From Spirochaetaceae bacterium (GTDB lineage: Bacteria; Spirochaetota; Spirochaetia; SZUA-6; Fen-1364), in NCBI GenBank assembly GCA_003141795.1, contig PLNO01000127.1:574-16391 (forward strand): a stretch of 15,818 nt of DNA, written 5' to 3'. Shown one piece after another: positions 1 to 6,821 of this stretch. The notes under the pieces were generated by a model. It was not told the DNA's origin, ran no database searches, and worked only from the letters and a program-made list of their open reading frames with translations. The translations under genes were made by a program, and so were the position numbers. Each line of letters begins with the position of its first letter. Positions within the stretch are counted from its first letter, which is position 1.

Positions 1-1145
<1,145 letters not shown>

Positions 1146-1158
1146 GCGTACAGGCCGA

Positions 1159-1164
1159 GGGAGG
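1159..1164 (+). promoter_or_regulatory. Ribosome binding site of the PII gene
   Basis: The sequence GGGAGG lies 5 bases before the GTG at 1170. This supports a GTG start, which also gives the normal PII N-terminus ([10 protein letters not shown]). Confidence 0.75.
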
Positions 1165-1169
1165 AAGCA

Positions 1170-1511
1170 GTGAAACTTATCATCGCCATCATCCAGCCCC
1201 ACAAGCTCGACGACGTGATGCGCGAGCTGGACGAGAAGGAGATCTACCTGAAGACGGTGACGAACGTACTGGGCTGCGGACGGCAGAAGGGCGTTACCGA
1301 AGTGTACCGAGGCGTCAAGGAGGTGGGCACTCTGTTGAAAAAAGTGCGCATCGAGATCGGCGTCAACGACAACTACGTGCAGCCCGCCATCGACGCCATC
1401 GTCAAGGGCGCACGCACGGGATCCATAGGGGACGGCAAGATCTTCGTCATGCCCATGGAAGATTGTATCCGCATCAGGAGCGGGGAGACGGGCACCGTGG
1501 CAATCGGTTGA
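1170..1511 (+). CDS. glnB: Nitrogen regulatory PII protein, lacks Tyr51
   Basis: This is a trimeric PII signal protein of GlnB/GlnK type. It senses 2-oxoglutarate and ATP/ADP and, next to amt, most likely blocks the ammonium channel when nitrogen is plentiful. Its 113 residues match the family's usual length. Conserved features are the N-terminal strand, the T-loop base [12 protein letters not shown] (37-48), the B-loop [11 protein letters not shown], and the C-terminal RIRSGE. The residue at position 51, the uridylylated tyrosine in enterobacterial PII, is glutamate here (codon 1320-1322). Tyr46 is retained. Uridylylation at the classic site is therefore not possible, and control is probably by effector binding alone. 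The GTG start is chosen from the ribosome site and family length. The gene is probably cotranscribed with amt. By context it could equally be named glnK. Confidence 0.95.
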   Translation: MKLIIAIIQPHKLDDVMRELDEKEIYLKTVTNVLGCGRQKGVTEVYRGVKEVGTLLKKVRIEIGVNDNYVQPAIDAIVKGARTGSIGDGKIFVMPMEDCIRIRSGETGTVAIG

Positions 1512-1534
1512 ACCGGAAACTATCAGCTCGTGAC

Positions 1535-1564
1535 AGGAGGGGCCGTCCGGCCCTCCTCCCCTTT
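1535..1564 (+). terminator. Rho-independent terminator after amt-glnB
   Basis: A GC-rich hairpin has left arm 1535-1544 (AGGAGGGGCC), loop GTCC, and right arm 1549-1557 (GGCCCTCCT), with one bulged G. It is followed by CCC and then a short T run at 1562-1565. The T run is weak, but the position 24 bases after the glnB stop fits an operon end. Confidence 0.65.
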
Positions 1565-1572
1565 TCAGCCTT

Positions 1573-1670
1573 GCCCATGGCCACTGCCGGTCCAGGCCCT
1601 TTGCACTCCCCGTACGCCCATGGCCACTGCCGGTCCACACCCTTTGCACTCCCCGTACGCCCATTGACAC
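1573..1670. repeat. 43-bp tandem repeat, 2 copies plus a partial third
   Basis: Copy 1 is 1573-1615 and copy 2 is 1616-1658. They differ at two adjacent bases only (41 of 43 identical). A third partial copy begins at 1659 and matches the repeat start at 10 of 12 bases (GCCCATTGACAC against GCCCATGGCCAC). Its two changes create the TTGACA at 1664-1669. Each full copy contains the palindrome CCATGG and ends in CGTAC. The array sits between the glnB terminator and pckG, and no gene is seen in it. It could be a pair of regulator sites or neutral tandem duplication. Confidence 0.85.
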
Positions 1671-1696
1671 ACGGATCAAAATCGTCTTTGTATAGC
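1664..1696 (+). promoter_or_regulatory. Candidate sigma-70 promoter for pckG
   Basis: A perfect TTGACA -35 box lies at 1664-1669. The -10 is unclear: TTGTAT at 1688-1693 has an 18-base gap but matches TATAAT at only three positions, while TATAGC at 1691-1696 has a better start but a 21-base gap. A small inverted repeat (GCCGTT 1734-1739, AACGGC 1744-1749) would fall in the 5' leader. The start of transcription is not fixed by this evidence. Confidence 0.4.
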
Positions 1697-1776
1697 CATC
1701 TGCATAAATATGCGTTCCCCCAAGTCGGTCAACGCCGTTAGAAAACGGCATCGTCAGGGGGCAGTGGCAGTTGCAC

Positions 1777-1784
1777 GGAGGAGG
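1777..1784 (+). promoter_or_regulatory. Strong ribosome binding site of pckG
   Basis: GGAGGAGG ends 5 bases before the ATG at 1790. It is close to ideal and fixes the start of pckG. Confidence 0.8.
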
Positions 1785-1789
1785 GGCAC

Positions 1790-3745
1790 ATGCTGGAGCT
1801 GAAAAAAGGTATCGACATCCTTTCCGAAGTGGGAGGCGTACGGTCGATCGCCGACGCTGAGAAGGTCTTCCAAACGACCCTGGATGCGGACAACCGGGCC
1901 AAGCTCCAGACCATCCATACCGAGGAGGCGCTGCTGCGCATCGCAAACGCCATCTCCATGTGCCGGCCCGAGAAGGTGTTCGTCGTGAGCGGCTCGGCGC
2001 AGGACGTCGCGGCTTGCCGTGAGATCAGCCTCGAAACGGGGGAAGAGTGTCCGCTCGCCATGAAGGACCACACCCTGCACTTCGACCTCCCCGAGGACCA
2101 GGGACGGATGGTGGATCAGACCTACTACATCGCCAACGAGGATGAGGAGGTGAGCGTTCTTGCCAAAAAGATGCTCAGACCCGAGGCGCTCAGCTATATC
2201 CGCGACACCATGGCGGGGATCATGACGGGGAAGACCCTCTTCGTCGGCTTCTACAACAGGGGCCCGATCGGCGCGCAGGCCTCCATTCCCGGGCTCATGA
2301 TCTCCAGCTCCGCCTACGTCCTGCACAGCGCGAACATCCTCTACCGCAATGTCTTCACCCAGTTCGACGCGGAGGCGAAAAGGGCCGGTGTGTTCTTCAC
2401 GAACGTCCACAGCCAGGGGACCAACAGGTCCGAGGACATTCCCAAGGCGCGCATCTTCATGGACCGCAGCTGGTTCACCACCTTCAGCATGTACTGCACT
2501 TATGCCGGAAACACGCTTATGTTGAAGAAGGGCAACCACAGGTTCGCCGTGGACCTCTGCACGTACTACCGACGGGAGAAAGAGCTCTCCGAGCACATGT
2601 TCATCACCGGCATGACCGGCCCGGGGGGCCGCACCACCTTCTTCGCCGGCGCCGCCCCCTCAGGGTGCGGAAAGACGACCACCGCCATGGTGGGGACCGA
2701 CTACATCGGAGATGACCTCGCCCAGATGTGGATCGCTTCCGACGGAACGCTGCGGGCGGTCAACCCCGAGATCGGCGTCTTCGCCATCGTGGAAGATCTC
2801 AACAAAGAGGGGGATCCGTACCTCTACAAATGCCTGCGCGAACCGGGCACGGAGGTCATCTGGTCGAACGTGCTCGTCGACGAGCACAGCGTTCCCCACT
2901 GGGTGGGAAGCGGGGAGACCCCGCCGGCCAAAGGCCGCAACTTCCAGGGCGACTGGTGGCCGGGAAAGACCGATGCGAAGGGCAAGCCCGTCCCCCTATC
3001 CAATGCGAATGCGCGGGCGACCCTCACCAACACGGCCATCGCCAACTACAACAGGGCTGTGGCCTCCGACCCAGCCGGCGTGCCCGTCAAAGTGATCACC
3101 TACAGCGGCCGGGACAGCGACACGATGCCCCCCGTGTGGGTGGCGAAAAACCCCGACCATGGCGTGGTCATCGGGGCGTCCATCCTTTCCGCGGCAACGG
3201 CCACGGAGGTCGGCGCAACCGGAGTGAACCGACAGCCCTGGGCCAATTCCCCGTTCATCCCCTGCCCCCTCGGCGACTACATGGAGGCGCAGTTCCAGTT
3301 CTTCAACTCGAAGAAGTTCTCCAAGGAAGGCAGGCCGCTCATTGCGGGGCTCAACTACTTCCTCCTCGACTGCGCGCGCGGAGGCGATCTGAAGAAGCTC
3401 CTCGGTGAAAAACGGGATGTGCGCGCGTGGCTGTCCTGGCTGGAGCGCTACGCGCACGGTGAGGCGCAAGGGATCGAAACCCCGATCGGCTACATCCCGC
3501 GCTACGACGATCTCGCGAAGATCTTTGGCCAGATGATCGGCAAGGAGTATCCGAAGAGCCTCTACGACAAGCAGTTCTCCTTCTACGTGGACAACATCCT
3601 CGGGCGGATCCAGCTCCAGGAGGAGGCGTACCGCAAGGAGAAGAAGATGCCCAACCGTATCTTCGAGGTCTACGAGGAGCAGAAGGAGGGCCTGCTCGCG
3701 CTGAAGGCGAAGCACGGCCCGGTGGTTGCACCCGACAAGCTCTGA
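1790..3745 (+). CDS. pckG: Phosphoenolpyruvate carboxykinase (GTP-type)
   Basis: This cytoplasmic enzyme interconverts oxaloacetate and PEP using a nucleotide and a divalent metal, the first committed step of gluconeogenesis; in fermenting anaerobes it can also run toward oxaloacetate. The 651 residues are slightly more than the usual 590-620 of GTP-type enzymes. The kinase-1a P-loop reads APSGCGKTT (about 289-297), with Cys293 in the position of the reactive cysteine of GTP-type enzymes and Lys295/Thr296 as phosphate and metal ligands. The vertebrate form of this motif is PSACGKTN. The GRDSDTMPPVWVAKN stretch and the FPxPLGDY-like segment (PFIPCPLGDYMEAQFQF) also fit the family. ATP-type enzymes have a different P-loop context. 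The gene stands alone, with its own strong ribosome site and a candidate promoter beside a tandem repeat. PEPCK assignment is secure; GTP preference is inferred from family resemblance. Confidence 0.92.
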   Translation: MLELKKGIDILSEVGGVRSIADAEKVFQTTLDADNRAKLQTIHTEEALLRIANAISMCRPEKVFVVSGSAQDVAACREISLETGEECPLAMKDHTLHFDLPEDQGRMVDQTYYIANEDEEVSVLAKKMLRPEALSYIRDTMAGIMTGKTLFVGFYNRGPIGAQASIPGLMISSSAYVLHSANILYRNVFTQFDAEAKRAGVFFTNVHSQGTNRSEDIPKARIFMDRSWFTTFSMYCTYAGNTLMLKKGNHRFAVDLCTYYRREKELSEHMFITGMTGPGGRTTFFAGAAPSGCGKTTTAMVGTDYIGDDLAQMWIASDGTLRAVNPEIGVFAIVEDLNKEGDPYLYKCLREPGTEVIWSNVLVDEHSVPHWVGSGETPPAKGRNFQGDWWPGKTDAKGKPVPLSNANARATLTNTAIANYNRAVASDPAGVPVKVITYSGRDSDTMPPVWVAKNPDHGVVIGASILSAATATEVGATGVNRQPWANSPFIPCPLGDYMEAQFQFFNSKKFSKEGRPLIAGLNYFLLDCARGGDLKKLLGEKRDVRAWLSWLERYAHGEAQGIETPIGYIPRYDDLAKIFGQMIGKEYPKSLYDKQFSFYVDNILGRIQLQEEAYRKEKKMPNRIFEVYEEQKEGLLALKAKHGPVVAPDKL

Positions 3746-3760
3746 GGGCGCCCGCGGCGG

Positions 3761-3793
3761 CCCGACTCCGTGCCATGTCATGCCGAGTACGGG
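3761..3793. other. Imperfect hairpin after pckG
   Basis: CCCGACTC (3761-3768) can pair with GAGTACGGG (3785-3793) with one bulged base, and the loop contains CATG twice. There is no T run behind it, so it is at best a weak or factor-dependent terminator in the 87-bp gap between pckG and the next gene. Confidence 0.25.
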
Positions 3794-3795
3794 CG

Positions 3796-3824
3796 TTGCC
3801 GCGATCCGGTATTTGCGATTAAAT
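3796..3824 (+). promoter_or_regulatory. Candidate promoter placing the RNA start at the GTG codon
   Basis: TTGCCG (3796-3801), a 17-base gap, and TTAAAT (3819-3824) match the sigma-70 boxes at four of six positions each. The predicted RNA start is near 3831, two bases before the GTG at 3833. No Shine-Dalgarno sequence is seen, so the message may be leaderless. Confidence 0.4.
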
Positions 3825-3832
3825 AGCCGGCG

Positions 3833-4777
3833 GTGGAGCAGATTTCGAACGAGCTACGAGTCGGCTATGCTGATCCGTCGTTGAACGGTATGCTGGAGGA
3901 AATCGGAGAGGTGCAGCGCCCGTTCGGGCGGCATTTCAGCCACAGCGAAGATTTCTTCCTCCAGCTCACCGACGACTTCACGGTGCCCCATTTCCGCATC
4001 CATCACGACGTGCGCCAGCTCAAGCCCTCCCCCGAGTACATCACCGGCTTGAAAGCGGTCACCGAGCAGATCGTCCGCCTCGCCCCGCAGGTACTGAAGG
4101 AGCTCACGTACTACTTCGATCCGGCGGAGATACTCCGCCCGTGCTTCTACAGGGTGTACCGCATCGAGGAGAGCCATTACCTCTACCTCCTGCGCGTGGA
4201 TCTCATGGCGCGGCCCGCCGAGGGCGTGGTCATCGAACGGGGCACGAACGACGTCACGCCGCTGTACCGATCGCGCAAGCTCTTCCTGGAGCCCACGGTG
4301 ATTCCCCTCGACGGTGTTGCGCGGATCGACAACCGGGTGTCGGGCTTCAAGATCCGTCAAACCGTATCCCAGACATGGATCGGGGAGTTCGGCAGGGGAT
4401 ACTTCCAGCAGGGGATCTGGATGGACGCCGACCTCACCCGGTTTTTCACCCGGCTCTTCCTCCCCGCGAACAAGAAGACCTATCCGTACTTCCCCTACCT
4501 CTGCAAGTACAAGACCGTCTGCCAATCGCTCATCAACCTCTCCCCCGAGGACCGCGCGAAAGCCGTGCCCCTGCTACACCGCTCCCTGCGATTCCTCCTG
4601 CCCGTCATGGACAGGATCCAGGAGGAGATCAAGGGCCAGAGCTTCTCGGAGGAGCTCGCCTCCTTCCGGGAGCTGAAGCAACAGGTGCCCGATTCCTGGT
4701 ACGACGCCTGGCGGAACATCCGCATCGAGTCCTACCTGAACGACGCCGAGATGAAGGAGTTCCGCATTGAAGGCTGA
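3833..4777 (+). CDS. Conserved-looking protein of unknown function, 314 aa
   Basis: I do not recognise this protein. It is a soluble-looking, charged and aromatic-rich polypeptide without a signal peptide or membrane segment. Notable stretches are an N-terminal region with HFSHSEDFFLQL, a central strand-rich part (residues about 100-190), a tyrosine/cysteine-rich segment beginning at Tyr217 (YPYFPYLCKYKTVC), and a mostly helical C-terminal third with many Glu and Lys. A stop codon at 3824-3826 in the same frame makes the GTG at 3833 the first possible start. It has no Shine-Dalgarno sequence; an ATG at 3890 is the alternative and also lacks one. The codon pattern matches the neighbours and no other frame explains the region. 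Its end overlaps the murD start by 11 bases, so the two are very likely cotranscribed and translationally coupled, which hints at a role linked to cell wall precursor synthesis or growth. That link is inference only. Confidence 0.85.
   Translation: MEQISNELRVGYADPSLNGMLEEIGEVQRPFGRHFSHSEDFFLQLTDDFTVPHFRIHHDVRQLKPSPEYITGLKAVTEQIVRLAPQVLKELTYYFDPAEILRPCFYRVYRIEESHYLYLLRVDLMARPAEGVVIERGTNDVTPLYRSRKLFLEPTVIPLDGVARIDNRVSGFKIRQTVSQTWIGEFGRGYFQQGIWMDADLTRFFTRLFLPANKKTYPYFPYLCKYKTVCQSLINLSPEDRAKAVPLLHRSLRFLLPVMDRIQEEIKGQSFSEELASFRELKQQVPDSWYDAWRNIRIESYLNDAEMKEFRIEG
4754..4759 (+). promoter_or_regulatory. Ribosome binding site choosing the murD TTG start
   Basis: AAGGAG lies 7 bases before the TTG at 4767, inside the upstream gene. 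The first ATG in frame (4779) would be 19 bases away, so the TTG is the preferred start. Confidence 0.65.
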
Positions 4778-6182
4778 CATGCGCGCTATTGCCGGCATGA
4801 ACGTGACGGTCATGGGCCTGGGGATCAACGGGGGAGGCCTGGCCTCCGCCCTGTTCTTCGCCCGGCACGGCGCTCGCGTGACCGTCACCGACCTGCGGCC
4901 CGCCTCGATCCTGAAGGATTCGATCGACAGCCTGAGCGGCCATGACGTGCGCTACGTGCTCGAGCGGCACGAGGAGAAGGATTTCTCCGGCGCGGATCTC
5001 GTGATCAAAAACCCCGCCGTCTCGCCCGGCTCCCCTTTCCTCCAGGCCGCGCGGTCGGGCGGGGTCCCTGTGGAGACCGACCTCTCCGTCTTCCTGTCCT
5101 TCGCAGCAAACCCTCTCATCGCCGTCACCGGCTCCAAGGGCAAATCGACGACCGCCTCCGCGATCGCCTTCGCCCTGGGCCGCGTGTTCCCCGGGGCACG
5201 GCTGGGAGGCAACATCACGGTGTCGCCGCTCACGTTCCTCGACGAGCTCTCCCCGACGGACCCCGTCGTGCTCGAGCTCTCCTCCTGGCAGCTCGGCGAC
5301 CTGAAGGGCCGCGGGATCCTCCGTCCGACGGTATCGGCGTTCACCGTGATCCTCCCGGACCACCTGGACAAGTACGCCGGCATGGACGACTACGTTGCGG
5401 ACAAGAAGGCGATCTTCCAGGAACAGGAACCGCGGCAGAAGGCCGTCTTCAACCTGGACGACCCGTGGCAGAAGGGATTTCCCGCTGAGACGAAGGCACA
5501 GCCCTTCTTCTATTCGACGACCCGACTGCCCGACGGCGTGGACGGCGCATGGCTCGACGAAGGCTCGGGAATGGCGCGCTCAGGACACGGCCCCGCCCGC
5601 CGCATCCTGAAGGAGAGCCTGCTCCCGGGCCTTCACAACAGGCAGAACCTGCTCTGCGCGGGACTTGCCCTGCACCTCTTCGGGATCAAGCCCGAGGTCA
5701 TCAGCGCGGGGCTTGCGCGGTTCCCGGGGGTCGAGCACAGGCTGGAAAGGTTCCGGACGTGGAAGGGCATCGCGTTCTACAACGACTCCGCCGCGACGAT
5801 CCCGCAGGCAACCGTTGAGGCCTTGAAATCGCTTCCGGCCCCGATCGTCCTCCTCACCGGTGGCACGGACAAGAACATCGACTTTTCCCCGCTGGGCGAG
5901 ACGGCACGGGTGCCGCGCGCGGTGGTGCTTCTGGCGGGGACTGGCTCGGAAAAGATGCGGACGATATACGAGGCGCAGGGCGTCGACTACAGGGGCCCCT
6001 ATGCAACGCTGGCGGAAGCGTTGGCCGAGGCCATTGCCTGCGCGGCGCGCCTTGCCGCGGACGCCGAGGTGTCCCTGCTCTTCTCCCCGGGGTGCACGTC
6101 TTTCGGGATGTTCCTGAACGAGTTCGATCGGGGAAGGAAGTTCAAGGAAATGGTTGCAGAGGTCACGCGAACGGACGCGTGA
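4767..6182 (+). CDS. murD: UDP-N-acetylmuramoylalanine--D-glutamate ligase MurD
   Basis: This cytoplasmic Mur ligase adds D-glutamate to UDP-MurNAc-L-Ala in peptidoglycan precursor synthesis, using ATP. At 471 residues it is near the family norm (about 440-460). Three domains are visible: an N-terminal Rossmann-like part with VMGLGINGGG, the central ATPase domain with P-loop GSKGKST (122-128, Lys126), and the C-terminal ligand domain. The Mg/carbamyl-lysine region is present (PDHLDKY and VADKKAIF). NDSAAT (339-344) stands where most MurD proteins have NDSKAT, so the usual lysine is alanine. GGTDKNIDFSPL and the SPGCTSFGMF region, which corresponds to the D-Glu binding site, are present. The TTG start is supported by AAGGAG. 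The gene is not in a division/cell-wall cluster; instead it overlaps an unknown gene. MurD fits better than other Mur ligases because of the LSSWQL, GGTDK and SPGC motifs. Confidence 0.93.
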   Translation: MKADMRAIAGMNVTVMGLGINGGGLASALFFARHGARVTVTDLRPASILKDSIDSLSGHDVRYVLERHEEKDFSGADLVIKNPAVSPGSPFLQAARSGGVPVETDLSVFLSFAANPLIAVTGSKGKSTTASAIAFALGRVFPGARLGGNITVSPLTFLDELSPTDPVVLELSSWQLGDLKGRGILRPTVSAFTVILPDHLDKYAGMDDYVADKKAIFQEQEPRQKAVFNLDDPWQKGFPAETKAQPFFYSTTRLPDGVDGAWLDEGSGMARSGHGPARRILKESLLPGLHNRQNLLCAGLALHLFGIKPEVISAGLARFPGVEHRLERFRTWKGIAFYNDSAATIPQATVEALKSLPAPIVLLTGGTDKNIDFSPLGETARVPRAVVLLAGTGSEKMRTIYEAQGVDYRGPYATLAEALAEAIACAARLAADAEVSLLFSPGCTSFGMFLNEFDRGRKFKEMVAEVTRTDA

Positions 6183-6200
6183 AAGGGGCCGTTTGCCGGG

Positions 6201-6779
6201 TCAGCGTGCCGGCTTCGTGCGTCTGGCTGCGACCCTGCGATTCCCCCACTCGATGACGACGAACTGATTGGCGGATACCCCCGCGCGCAGCGCCGCGTTC
6301 AGCCACCGCAGGTGGCCTTCCGACAGCCCGGCGCCGGCCTCCCTGTCCACCGTTGCGATGAACATCACGGCGCGATCCCGCCAGAGCACGAGGTCCCAGA
6401 AGCCTTCCCTGCTCCTGTCATTGTTTTCAGCGATCCGGGCGATGACCTGATTGGCGTACGTGCTGAGGGAGATCCCCTTGCTCAGGTTGGGCATCCTGTC
6501 GAAGAACTTTCTGTGCGAAAGATCGACCCACGCCCCCTCCCAGCCCGTCTTCAGGAAAAGCCCGAGCAGCGCGATCTCGGGGAAGGCCGGCTGCTTCTCC
6601 ACGAGCACGAGCGGCTTCGCCGAGTACGCCCGGTCCAGAGCGATCGTGGGTCTCTCATTGCAGGGGTTGAAATCGACGCGGTACCTGTGGAGGCCAACCC
6701 GCCGTCCCCTGTCGAGAACCAGTTCGACGTCCTCCAGGGGGAGGAGCTCTTCCGGGAATAGCGATGGGGTGCTGCTCAT
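6201..6779 (-). CDS. Small protein with degenerate VRR-NUC-like domain
   Basis: The 192-residue protein is not firmly recognised. Its second half resembles the VRR-NUC nuclease fold: FPEIALLGLFLKTGWEGAWVD (starts at residue 66) could be the helix with the first acidic residue (Glu68). GFWDLVLWR (126-134) matches the Gly-x-x-Asp-Leu strand, and LSEGHLRWLNAALRAG followed by FVVIEW matches the family's C-terminal helix and strand. The expected Glu-x-Lys pair after the Asp strand is missing: the stretch reads FIATVDREAG (140-149). If the fold is right, the protein is probably not an active nuclease. There is no signal peptide. The ATG has only a weak AAGG ribosome site. It starts 42 bp after the stop of the large activase gene on the same strand, so the two may be cotranscribed. 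It converges on murD with 18 bp between the stops. Confidence 0.8.
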   Translation of the reverse strand: MSSTPSLFPEELLPLEDVELVLDRGRRVGLHRYRVDFNPCNERPTIALDRAYSAKPLVLVEKQPAFPEIALLGLFLKTGWEGAWVDLSHRKFFDRMPNLSKGISLSTYANQVIARIAENNDRSREGFWDLVLWRDRAVMFIATVDREAGAGLSEGHLRWLNAALRAGVSANQFVVIEWGNRRVAARRTKPAR

Positions 6780-6821
6780 TCAGGTTGCCTTGCGGCAGGA
6801 TAGGGCAGAACGTGCGCTCAA

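Noticed and set aside
1573..1670. CRISPR array
   Set aside because: The repeat is directly tandem without spacers and has only two full copies; no cas genes are near.
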